From Ignatzschineria larvae DSM 13226 (lineage in GTDB: Bacteria; Pseudomonadota; Gammaproteobacteria; Cardiobacteriales; Wohlfahrtiimonadaceae), in contig NZ_CP150637.1 in the NCBI RefSeq assembly GCF_038500265.1, positions 1,017,501-1,081,500 on the forward strand: a stretch of DNA of 64,000 nucleotides, written 5' to 3'. This document shows, piece after piece, positions 36,485 through 45,352 of the stretch. A program made the position numbers and the translations under genes. Position 1 is the first letter of the stretch; every line of letters begins with the position of its first letter. Under the pieces are notes generated by a model. That model was given only the letters and a program-made list of their open reading frames with translations. It did no database searches and was not told where the DNA came from.

Positions 36485-39400
36485 ATGCGATTAAGTAAAG
36501 TAAAACTATCGGGCTTTAAATCTTTTGTAGATCCCACAACTTTTGTATTGACGGGGAAACTCAATGGTATTGTGGGGCCAAATGGTTGCGGTAAATCGAA
36601 TATTATCGATGCGGTGCGTTGGGTAATGGGGGAATCATCGGCGAAACAGCTTCGTGGTGAGTCGATGAGTGATGTGATTTTTAATGGCTCAGAACGCCGT
36701 AAACCGGCAGGGCTTGCCTCTATTGAATTGATTTTTGAAAATGAAGATGGTCGACTTGGCGGGAAGTGGGCGGAGTATCGGGAGATTAGTGTTCGCCGGA
36801 CTTTAGATCGGGAGGGGAAGAGTCAATATTTCTTAAATGGGACTCGTTGCCGGCGTAGAGATATTACCGATATCTTCTTAGGAACCGGCCTTGGCCCTCG
36901 CTCTTATGCCATTATTGAGCAAGGAATGATCTCTCGTATCGTAGAATCGAAAGCGGATGATCTACGTAGCTTTTTTGAAGAAGCCGCGAATATCTCTAAA
37001 TATAAAGAGCGCCGGCACGAGACAGAATTACGCATTGAACATACTCGAGATAACCTTGAGCGCTTAACCGATATTCGAGGTGAGCTTGGTAAGCAGTTAG
37101 CTAAATTAGAGCGGCAAGCCGCTACGGCGATGAAGTATCAAGCGCTAAAGCAGGAAGAGCGCGCGTTAGGGTATGTAGAGGTCTCGTCACAAAAAAGTGA
37201 TATTGAAACAGAAATAGCGCATCTCTTAGAGAGCTCAGCCTCTGAATATGAAACTTTTCAACTCACGGTTGCGCAATTTAATCAGGTGACAACAGAGCTA
37301 TCTAGCCAAAAGCAGCAGTTTGAAGCCCTTGAAAAAGAGGTTGCACAGAAAAATAGCGAACTCTATCCTTATAAGCAGAAAGTCGATCATCTAAAGCACG
37401 AAATTGTGCGGATTCGCGCGTTAGAGGCGCAGGAATTAGAATCGCAAGCCGAATGGCAAGAAAATGGTGTTCGACTTGAAACGGAAGTGGCAAGTAGTCG
37501 TGAACTTTTAGCAGATCTACAGCAGAAGTTAGAAGAAGCACAATTTATTGCCGAGAGTGAAAGCGAGCAACTTTGGGGAGAAGAGGAAGCGCTCTCAGCG
37601 CTAGAACAATCGGTAGAAGCGCTACAGGCAGAATATATTGCGATTCGAGATCAAATTAGTGAGATTAAGCAGAAATTAGAGCTCAATCGCCATACGAAGC
37701 AGTATCAATTAGAACGCGCCAAAGCGATAGAAGAGGAGCGCAACACTTTAGCCAAGAGTGAGTTGCCGGCAGAAGATCCCGCTTCTGATGAAGCATTCAT
37801 TATGGAAGAGACGCTGATTATTCAACAGGAGAATCAAGCGCAATTAGAGGCAGGTATTGAAGCGATACAGACGGAGATCAATACTCTAAGCCAAGGGATT
37901 ACCCATCTAGAAAAGGAGCAGCGCACGCTTTTAGCAAGTCGTAATCAGCTTGCCGGCGAAGTGAGTATGTTAGAGAAGATGAATCTCTCTGATGATAAAG
38001 AAGCGCAATCCCCTCTTTTTGAACATTTGAAAGTCTCAGATGGTTGGAATGGCGCCGTAGATACAGCACTTCGTCATCAATTATTACTCAGTACGCGCCG
38101 ACAACGAGGGGAAAGCTATGTTGCCGGGGAAACGCCTTATCAATATAGTGAACAACACTTAGGCTATTATGTCGAGAGTGATTTGGCGCTTGGTTCACTG
38201 CTTTCTCATATCTATGCATTTGATGATACAACACTTGATCTACTCTCATTGGAGAAAGATCCTCATTTTATTGCCTTGCGTGAGCGTTTAGCGTTACACG
38301 AAATGATTGCCACTAAATCAGGCTTACTCTTTGGGCCGGATTGGGCGATTTATAGTACGGAAGAGGCGAATTTTGGGATTTTAGCCCGTCAACGGTCGTT
38401 AGATAAGGCGAAGGTTGAAATCGAAGAAGTCGATGCACAGCTTGAGGTATCCGATGAAGCGCTCTATGAGAAAGAGGAGCGCCGGGAAGCTTTGCAGCAG
38501 GATTTAACAGAAAAGCAAAAACAGTTACAGAAACTCTCTCGAGATATTTTTGATCTTGAGAAGAAGCTCAGCCTTGTACTACAGGCCAAAGATCATCAAG
38601 CAAAAGAGCGTCATCGTATTGAGAGCCGTTTAGCGGTATTGACTAAAGAGCAGGCATTGAATCAGGAATCTTTAAGTGCTTTAGAGACAGAAATTGAAGC
38701 CGGTGAAAAGGCTTATGCAGAATTAGAGCAGCGTTGGCAAGCGCTTTCAACAAAATATGATGAAGAGAAACGGCACTATGAGGCGCGTCGTAAAGCCTTT
38801 GAACAACGTAAATCGCAGCATTTAGAGCAGAAACGACAAGGTGAACAATTACAGCTACAAATAACGCTACATCAAGAGCGGAAAACCCGGGCAGAAAATG
38901 AGTTAAATCATCTAAGAGCACGATTAGAATCTCAACAATCACAGAATGATTATAGTGCGCAAGTGGCCGAGATTGAGGAATCTTTGATGATTGCCGAAGA
39001 TCATCTATTGCAATTTGAGGCCACTTTAACGGATCTACATCACAATTTTGAAGCAGCAAAAGAAGCAATTCGTGCGTTAGAAGCGAAGAAAGTCATTGAA
39101 GAGGAGCGGTTAAGTGCGCAAAAAGAGGCGCTGAATCAATTCTCCATTCGAGAAGCAGAGCTCAATACCAAACTTAGTATCATTATGGAGCAGTGGCAGC
39201 AGTTGCAGCTTGAGATGAGTGCAGAAGAGATGACAGAAGCTACCGAGCAATATGGGGAGCTTGCAACGGCTGAATTGAAAGCGGCGTTAGAGCGAACACA
39301 AAATGCGATTCAGAAAATTGGAGCTGTCAATCTAGTGGCGATTACCGAATGTGAAGAGTTGCGGGAGCGTAAATCCTATCTTGATACGCAAAATGAGGAT

Positions 39401-39931
39401 CTCGAAGCGGCATTAGCGATGTTAGAGAAAGCCATTAAAGAGATTGACGATGAAACCCGTAATCGCTTTATGGAGACCTTTAATGCGGTCAATGATGATT
39501 TCTCAAGGCTATTTCCTCGTCTGTTTGGTGGCGGTAAAGCGTATCTTGCCTTAACGGAAGAGGATGCGCTGACAAGTGGCGTGAATATTATCGCTCATCC
39601 GCCGGGGAAAAAGCCCGGGACGATTCACTTACTTTCAGGCGGTGAAAAAGCACTGACGGCAATGGCATTAGTTTTTGCGATCTTTAACTTAAATCCTGCG
39701 CCTTTCTGTATGCTTGATGAAGTCGATGCACCCCTTGATGAGGCGAATGTTCGCAGGCTAGGGGAGCTCATTGATGAAATGAGTGAGAAGGTGCAATTTA
39801 TCTTTATTACCCATAATAAAGCGACAATGACGATCTCAGATTCTCTGATCGGTGTGACGATGGCTGAACCAGGTGTTTCTCGATTAGTCTCGGTGAGCCT
39901 TAAAGATGCGATGGAGATGGTGGATGAGTAA
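36485..39931 (+). CDS. smc: chromosome segregation ATPase SMC
   Basis: An 1148-residue SMC condensin subunit, standard length. N-terminal Walker A GPNGCGKSNIIDAV (about 32-45), long coiled coils (about 170-500 and 660-970), a central hinge region (about 505-640), and C-terminal signature LLSGGEKALTAMALVFAIF with Walker B CMLDEVDAPLDEANVRR. It organises the chromosome with ScpA/ScpB, which are not in this window. Presence of SMC argues against a MukB-containing enterobacterial lineage. In many gammaproteobacteria zipA and ligA follow smc; here an RNA methyltransferase follows instead. Confidence 0.97.
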   Translation: MRLSKVKLSGFKSFVDPTTFVLTGKLNGIVGPNGCGKSNIIDAVRWVMGESSAKQLRGESMSDVIFNGSERRKPAGLASIELIFENEDGRLGGKWAEYREISVRRTLDREGKSQYFLNGTRCRRRDITDIFLGTGLGPRSYAIIEQGMISRIVESKADDLRSFFEEAANISKYKERRHETELRIEHTRDNLERLTDIRGELGKQLAKLERQAATAMKYQALKQEERALGYVEVSSQKSDIETEIAHLLESSASEYETFQLTVAQFNQVTTELSSQKQQFEALEKEVAQKNSELYPYKQKVDHLKHEIVRIRALEAQELESQAEWQENGVRLETEVASSRELLADLQQKLEEAQFIAESESEQLWGEEEALSALEQSVEALQAEYIAIRDQISEIKQKLELNRHTKQYQLERAKAIEEERNTLAKSELPAEDPASDEAFIMEETLIIQQENQAQLEAGIEAIQTEINTLSQGITHLEKEQRTLLASRNQLAGEVSMLEKMNLSDDKEAQSPLFEHLKVSDGWNGAVDTALRHQLLLSTRRQRGESYVAGETPYQYSEQHLGYYVESDLALGSLLSHIYAFDDTTLDLLSLEKDPHFIALRERLALHEMIATKSGLLFGPDWAIYSTEEANFGILARQRSLDKAKVEIEEVDAQLEVSDEALYEKEERREALQQDLTEKQKQLQKLSRDIFDLEKKLSLVLQAKDHQAKERHRIESRLAVLTKEQALNQESLSALETEIEAGEKAYAELEQRWQALSTKYDEEKRHYEARRKAFEQRKSQHLEQKRQGEQLQLQITLHQERKTRAENELNHLRARLESQQSQNDYSAQVAEIEESLMIAEDHLLQFEATLTDLHHNFEAAKEAIRALEAKKVIEEERLSAQKEALNQFSIREAELNTKLSIIMEQWQQLQLEMSAEEMTEATEQYGELATAELKAALERTQNAIQKIGAVNLVAITECEELRERKSYLDTQNEDLEAALAMLEKAIKEIDDETRNRFMETFNAVNDDFSRLFPRLFGGGKAYLALTEEDALTSGVNIIAHPPGKKPGTIHLLSGGEKALTAMALVFAIFNLNPAPFCMLDEVDAPLDEANVRRLGELIDEMSEKVQFIFITHNKATMTISDSLIGVTMAEPGVSRLVSVSLKDAMEMVDE

Positions 39932-40028
39932 CGCTGAGGAATTTTGGGTTTTGCATTTTGATTGGGAAACTTTACTGAGACGATATTGAATCGTGATAGA
40001 TCAGATTAAAAGAGAAGAGATGAAAAAA

Positions 40029-40895
40029 ATGGGACAAAAGATCATTAAGCGAGAGATTTCCTCGGTAACGAATGACCGAATGAAGCACCTGAAAAAATTA
40101 GGACAGAAACGTTATCGGGATCAAAGTGGGTTATTCCTGATTGAAGGTTTTCATCTTGTGGAAGAGGCGATTAAACATCGTGCGATGATTACAACCATTA
40201 TCTACGCCACCGATCTTTCCACGGAGAACCGAGCAAGCTTAGAGGCGATGGTCACAGCAATCGAGGTCAGTGCAGAAACAGATGAGCTGGAATCCACTTT
40301 GGAGCTTTTAGAGGTAACACCGAGTATTTTGCAATCGCTCTCACAAACGATGACGCCTCAAGGAATTATGGCGGTGATAGCAAAGGCACCGTTATTGATG
40401 GCGGATTTTCTACATCAGCTCTCATCTTCAGCATCATCTGCTAAAACGCGCGCATTGCCGCATCTCTTACTGCTTGATCAAGTACAAGATCCCGGCAATG
40501 TGGGAACAATGATTCGTACGGCTGAAGCTGCGGGTTTTGCCGGCGTGATTCTTGGGGAAGGCACCGCTGATCTCTACAATGACAAGACGATTCGAGCCAC
40601 ACAAGGGGCGCTCTTTCAATTGCCGATTTTAACGGCTTCTTTACCTGAGTTATTACCAAAGCTGCATCAAATTGGATATTGTTCTTGGGTGACCACGTTA
40701 GAGGAAGCAAGTTTTTACTCGGAGCTCACTCAACCCTCAAAAGTCGCCATAGTGATGGGAAATGAGGGGAATGGGGTTGATCTCCAGTTACAAGCAATGG
40801 CCTCAGAGCGCGTTAAAATCCCAATGCTTGGCGAAGCAGAATCTCTCAATGTCGCCATTGCCGCCGCAATTTTGACTTATCAATTTGTAAGATAG
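40029..40895 (+). CDS. SpoU/TrmH-family RNA 2'-O-methyltransferase
   Basis: A 288-residue SPOUT methyltransferase. N-terminal substrate-binding domain (ISSVTNDRMKHLKKLGQKRYRDQSGLFLIEG) followed by the knotted catalytic domain with motif 1 LLLDQVQDPGNVGTMIRTAEAAG, motif 2 VAIVMGNEGNG and motif 3 KIPMLGEAESLNVAIAAAILTYQ. It methylates rRNA or tRNA ribose; the exact target cannot be read (resembles YsgA/RlmB relatives). The frame is open from GTG 39993; AGAGAAGAG is best spaced for ATG 40029 (MGQKIIKRE). It follows smc by about 97 bases. Confidence 0.85.
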   Translation: MGQKIIKREISSVTNDRMKHLKKLGQKRYRDQSGLFLIEGFHLVEEAIKHRAMITTIIYATDLSTENRASLEAMVTAIEVSAETDELESTLELLEVTPSILQSLSQTMTPQGIMAVIAKAPLLMADFLHQLSSSASSAKTRALPHLLLLDQVQDPGNVGTMIRTAEAAGFAGVILGEGTADLYNDKTIRATQGALFQLPILTASLPELLPKLHQIGYCSWVTTLEEASFYSELTQPSKVAIVMGNEGNGVDLQLQAMASERVKIPMLGEAESLNVAIAAAILTYQFVR

Positions 40896-40916
40896 TTGAT
40901 TGAGGATTCTACAGAA

Positions 40917-41077
40917 AAGCTGATTCCCGGCGGGAGGGAATGTTTGCAAGTCCAGAGCAATCCCGCGCCCGCAGTTGAGTAATCATTAATTTCTAGGTTG
41001 AAAATGCCTTATTTGCCGGCGCACGATAGTGGTAAGAACGGGATCATTCGTTCCGGCGATGCGATAACTATTCTTAG
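40917..41077. repeat. intergenic repeat copy R5 (one B and one A module)
   Basis: Module B (AAGCTGATTCCCGGCGGG... CGCGCCCGCAGTTGAG) then module A (TTGCCGGCGCACGATAG... GGATCATTCGTTCCGGCGATG) in forward orientation, between the methyltransferase and the convergent pentapeptide-repeat gene; it reaches close to that gene's stop at 41088. Confidence 0.85.
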
Positions 41078-41087
41078 TGATTCTGTA

Positions 41088-43181
41088 TTATTCTTTGTCG
41101 TTCTCACTATTTACGGGTTTATTGTTGTTGGTAACATTATTGCTGATACAGTTGCGATAGGAATTTTGTACCATTTCCAATGTCTCTTCACCGCAGGCAG
41201 TTTTCACAATCTGTTGACTCTTTTGCATTTGATCATCTCGTTTTTTCGATTGATCAAAGTCTGAGAACATTCGCACGACTAAACATTTCTCTTTAGGGTT
41301 TAAGGATTCGTAAAAGGCTTGATAGTTCCGATTTTTCTCTTTAAACATCCGATAGAAGACAGCGAGATTATCCCGCGTTTTGATCTGCTCTAAGCTTCGA
41401 TGACCGCTATAGGTTTCGCCGGGTTGTTGACTCGATCCACTTCGCATCAAGGTCTCATGGGCTTGTTTGGCCTCTGCAATCGGAATCCGCCACGCAGGCT
41501 GGAGAAGTTGAGTTTGATATTGCTCATAAAGCTCCGGAATGGATTGCAAACTCTCGGTATTATTGGGATTAAGGTAGATCCGTTTCTGAATCTCTTGAGT
41601 TTTTCGATCCTCTTTAATCAGCTCAATCACCGCTTCTCGCTCAAGGCTTGTGCAATTAGCAAAGCCGGGAAGCCCATTAATGCCGAGAAATTCAATACGA
41701 CCTTTAATAAAATCATCATAGCTAAAGCGAGTATGAAGCATGGTCGTGCCGTAGAAATAGGCTTTATGGAAAATATGGGTAAAGTTTGCCCGAATACAGT
41801 TAGCATATTTAAAGGTCGTATTGGTAATTTGGGCATTGATAAAGGATGCAGAGTTACAATCCGCCATGGTAAAACTGGAGATGTTAAGAATGGCAGAATT
41901 AAAATTCGCATGAATACAACTACTATAATCAAAGGTGACATAGTTTAAGCGCGCGTGGGTAAAATTGACATTACGAAGATTCGCATAAGAGAGATCTGCA
42001 TGATCACTATAAATCCCTTTGAGAATGGAACTTGCTAAATTCATCTTAAAGTTCAAGGCGCGTACAAGGGGTTTATCGTGAGAATACTCTTTTTTACTCA
42101 AGAGGCGAAAGAGAATCGCAATCTCATTGCCGGGCTCTTCTTCTTTTTTGCGAATAATCCGAGAATCATCATCATAGCGCTCGGCATACGCCCGGGGAAA
42201 ACGCAATTTCGCAATCGAAGGATAGTAGGTTAAGAGATACTCTTCGCTATTAGTGAGCGTACGAATATGACCACAGAGAATACTAAGTACCTGTTCATAG
42301 AGGGAAAAAGCTTTGAGATAGGCTTTAATCTGCGATTGATCTGCAGGATTTCGGCGTAGATAGTGTTCCTTTAACCGGCGTTGTCCTTTGAGCTCTGAAG
42401 CCGGCAGTGGTTTATCGGTGCGATAAGGGATAATCGGGTAATCTTTATAGCGATAGTAATAGACATAATGGTTACGAGGATTGAGATAAGGCAGCGCTTT
42501 TGCCGCATCTTTGACAATCTCCCAAAGAATATAGATTCCGCCTAATCGTACTGACTCATTTTTATCGCCTAATAGTTTAATCCCCTCTAACATCCGGCGG
42601 TCAACTTCGCTTTCACGATCTTTTTGCTGTGTATATTCAAGATGCTTTTCTGATTGACGTAGAGAGCGATGACGGACAGAAGCGACATAAGCAGAGACAC
42701 TAAATCCTAACACTGCGAAAGTACCAAAGTAGAGCGAGGTTAGGAAGGTATATTCCCCTGCATAGAGTTTTGCCGGCGGTACTTGGGCGATAAAAGAGAT
42801 CAGATCGATAAAAAGTAACGATAAGATCAATACCATTGGGCTCGTGATAATCACTAATATGAAGAGGCTTGGGCGCGTAACGAGCTTTTTGAGAATTGGG
42901 GAGGCTTCATCTTTCTGTACCTGTATTAATGTTCGTTTAAGTGACATTAAAAAGGCATTAAAGAGCATACTCAGTAAGATAAAAGCGATAGGAATCGTGA
43001 GGAGTAGGCTAAGGAAAGAGACCTGTCCGATAATGGGCGAGTGAATAGTCAACCAAAGTGTTACCGGAATCAGCGCAAGCAATTGCCCACTTTTCCGGCG
43101 TGATGAACGGTTTCTAAGCATTTTCATACCTAGGTTTTGTAATTTGGTTTTTATTTGGCTCATTAAGGGAATACGAGGCAT
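41088..43181 (-). CDS. large membrane protein with pentapeptide repeats
   Basis: A 697-residue protein. The N-terminal ~190 residues hold about four membrane helices (near 35-55, 60-80, 110-135 and 148-172). Next comes an HEAT-like ESVRLGGIYILWEIVKDA segment (about 215-235) often seen just before pentapeptide repeats in such proteins. A pentapeptide-repeat domain (ADLSYANLRNVNFTHARLNYVTF... ANFNSAILNISSFTMADCNSASF, about 385-460) forms a right-handed helix. The C-terminal ~200 residues are charged. Function unknown; similar membrane-anchored pentapeptide proteins are often near defence genes. It sits alone next to repeat R5. Confidence 0.7.
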   Translation of the reverse strand: MPRIPLMSQIKTKLQNLGMKMLRNRSSRRKSGQLLALIPVTLWLTIHSPIIGQVSFLSLLLTIPIAFILLSMLFNAFLMSLKRTLIQVQKDEASPILKKLVTRPSLFILVIITSPMVLILSLLFIDLISFIAQVPPAKLYAGEYTFLTSLYFGTFAVLGFSVSAYVASVRHRSLRQSEKHLEYTQQKDRESEVDRRMLEGIKLLGDKNESVRLGGIYILWEIVKDAAKALPYLNPRNHYVYYYRYKDYPIIPYRTDKPLPASELKGQRRLKEHYLRRNPADQSQIKAYLKAFSLYEQVLSILCGHIRTLTNSEEYLLTYYPSIAKLRFPRAYAERYDDDSRIIRKKEEEPGNEIAILFRLLSKKEYSHDKPLVRALNFKMNLASSILKGIYSDHADLSYANLRNVNFTHARLNYVTFDYSSCIHANFNSAILNISSFTMADCNSASFINAQITNTTFKYANCIRANFTHIFHKAYFYGTTMLHTRFSYDDFIKGRIEFLGINGLPGFANCTSLEREAVIELIKEDRKTQEIQKRIYLNPNNTESLQSIPELYEQYQTQLLQPAWRIPIAEAKQAHETLMRSGSSQQPGETYSGHRSLEQIKTRDNLAVFYRMFKEKNRNYQAFYESLNPKEKCLVVRMFSDFDQSKKRDDQMQKSQQIVKTACGEETLEMVQNSYRNCISNNVTNNNKPVNSENDKE

Positions 43182-43338
43182 AGTTCTCCTATAAAAGATG
43201 ATAGTAAAGATTTAATGAATAGATTTAATGAATCGAATATAACGAATCAAATATAACCTTAAAGAATAGGCACTATTTTCATAAAATCAATGGGATCATG
43301 TAAAAAGTTGGAATAGAAATAGAGATGACAGCAACAAA

Positions 43339-43372
43339 AATGCGCTTCTGCCATAGTTCGCAAAAGCGCATT
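43339..43372 (-). terminator. intrinsic terminator of putP
   Basis: AATGCGCTT (43339-43347) and AAGCGCATT (43364-43372); leftward the stem is followed by TTTTTG. About 80 bases past the putP stop. The adjacent spacer at 43416-43450 has repeats of ATTAGATTCAT. Confidence 0.75.
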
Positions 43373-43450
43373 GTATCGTTTTGAGAATCTATCTTTATGA
43401 TTAGGTTCAGAATATCATTAGATTCATATTAGATTCATATTAGATTTATT

Positions 43451-45052
43451 TTATGACTTTGCTTTCATCAATGACTTGTATTCAGAATGCGCATCTGTAA
43501 AGTTCTTCTCCATTGAAGAGGATGCTTTACTGAAAAGGCTCACAATCACAAGCACCATAGAGGCTAATAAGAAGCCTGGTAAAATTTCATAGAGAGTTAA
43601 GAGCGGATATTGCTCTGCAATCACTGAAACATCTACACCTTGAGAAGCGGCTAACCAGACTTTAATTTTCGGGAAGATAATGACGGTGAGTGCGCCGGTA
43701 ATCATGCCTAATAGTGCGCCATTGCGAGAGGTGCGCTTCCAGAAGATTGAGAAGACAACCACAGGCCCAAATGCCGCACCAAAGCCCGCCCAAGCGTAAG
43801 AAACAAGGCTTAAGACTTTACTATCCGGATCATACGCAATCCAAATTGAGATAATTGCTACGATGAAAACCATCAAACGACCAATCCATACAAGCTCTTT
43901 ATCAGAAGCTTTAGGACGGAAAAAGCCTTTATAGAGGTCTTCAGTTAATGCGCTCGAGGAGACAAGTAATTGACAGCTTAAAGTACTCATAACAGCCGCT
44001 AAGACACCAGATAATACGATTCCTGCAATCCAAGGATTGAGTAACACTTTTGCAAGCTCCATAAAGACAGATTCAGGATTGCCTTTGATGACTTCACCAG
44101 TGCTAGTCATACCACCAATTACATTGATGCCTTGCTCAGGATGTTCAAGGAAATAGCCATATCCAAAGAAGCCCACTAATACCGCCCCTAAGAGGCAAAG
44201 CGCCATCCACGTAATAGAGATACGCCGCGCACTTGGAATCGTTTTGATGGAATCAGCGGCCATAAAACGGACCAGAATATGGGGTTGACCACAGTAACCT
44301 AATCCCCAAGCAAGTAGCGAAACAATGGCAATCCAGGTTAAACCATGGGTGAAGTTTAAGTGATCAGGGCTGGCATTATGAATCACTTCAATGGTGTTCA
44401 TGACATCTAATGAACCATAATCGCCCATTTTAAGAATCACGATCGTAGGGACTAACAGCAGTGCAAAAATCATCAAAGTCGCTTGTACAGTATCAGTCCA
44501 GCTCACTGCTAAGAATCCACCAATAAAAACATAGGCAATTGTTGCAAAGGCACCGACCCAGAGTGCGATATCGTAATCCATATTAAAAGTCGATTCAAAA
44601 AGACGCGCACTAGCAACAACCCCTGAAGCACAGTAGATGATGAAGAAGAAAAGGATAATTAGGGCAGAGAAGATTTTCAGAAGCTTCTGCTTATCTTCAA
44701 ATCGGCCATGGAAATAATCGGGGAGTGTTAGAGCATCATTCGCCTTTTCTGTAAAGAGACGCAATCTGCCGGCAACAAATAACCAGTTAAGATAAGCCCC
44801 TAAGAGTAAGCCGATCGCAATCCACGATTCTGAAATACCGGCGATAAAGATGGCACCCGGTAATCCCATTAGTAACCAACCACTCATATCCGATGCGCCG
44901 GCTGAAAGGGCAGTAACAACACTGCCTAAACTTCGCCCTCCGAGAATATAGTCTGAGAGGTTTTTAGTGGAATGGTAAGCGTAGAAACCGATGCCGAGCA
45001 TCGCGAGAATATAGATAAAAAATGTAATATGTATTGGTTGTAAAAAACCCAT
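43451..45052 (-). CDS. putP: sodium/proline symporter
   Basis: A 533-residue SSSF carrier with about 13 membrane helices. Landmarks: LGGRSLGSVVTALSAGASDMSGWLLMGLPG (Na+ site helices), GYCGQPHILVRFMAADS (family signature), and LSGVLAAVMSTLSCQLLVSSSALTEDLY. It imports proline with Na+ and is the natural partner of putA lying upstream on the same strand, 300 bases away with a long hairpin between. Confidence 0.93.
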   Translation of the reverse strand: MGFLQPIHITFFIYILAMLGIGFYAYHSTKNLSDYILGGRSLGSVVTALSAGASDMSGWLLMGLPGAIFIAGISESWIAIGLLLGAYLNWLFVAGRLRLFTEKANDALTLPDYFHGRFEDKQKLLKIFSALIILFFFIIYCASGVVASARLFESTFNMDYDIALWVGAFATIAYVFIGGFLAVSWTDTVQATLMIFALLLVPTIVILKMGDYGSLDVMNTIEVIHNASPDHLNFTHGLTWIAIVSLLAWGLGYCGQPHILVRFMAADSIKTIPSARRISITWMALCLLGAVLVGFFGYGYFLEHPEQGINVIGGMTSTGEVIKGNPESVFMELAKVLLNPWIAGIVLSGVLAAVMSTLSCQLLVSSSALTEDLYKGFFRPKASDKELVWIGRLMVFIVAIISIWIAYDPDSKVLSLVSYAWAGFGAAFGPVVVFSIFWKRTSRNGALLGMITGALTVIIFPKIKVWLAASQGVDVSVIAEQYPLLTLYEILPGFLLASMVLVIVSLFSKASSSMEKNFTDAHSEYKSLMKAKS

Positions 45053-45243
45053 AAAGACTCCTTTTTGAGAGATGGTTATTCCATTCTTATGACTGCTTTT
45101 GACAATAGATCATCGAAATTCGTAGATTACAGAATATTCCCATACTTGTATTCAAGGTCTATATTTAGAGTCTGCATTCAGAATCTCATTGATCATTGAG
45201 TAACAGTTTTGTAGTAGTGATGCTTGAGTAAAAGATAATTGAA

Positions 45244-45290
45244 TCCTCTAAGTGCAAAGATTGATAGCGTTCTCTTATGCACTTAGAGGA
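45244..45290. repeat. long perfect hairpin between putA and putP
   Basis: Thirteen-base perfect arms TCCTCTAAGTGCA (45244-45256) and TGCACTTAGAGGA (45278-45290) with a 21-base loop, about 60 bases beyond the putA stop. Without a good T run, it may be a processing or partial termination site that separates putA and putP mRNA levels. Confidence 0.65.
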
Positions 45291-45352
45291 ATTTGATTGA
45301 TTACGTGATGCTTTATTATCAATTGATGAGTCAAGCAACTTGCGATCAATTA

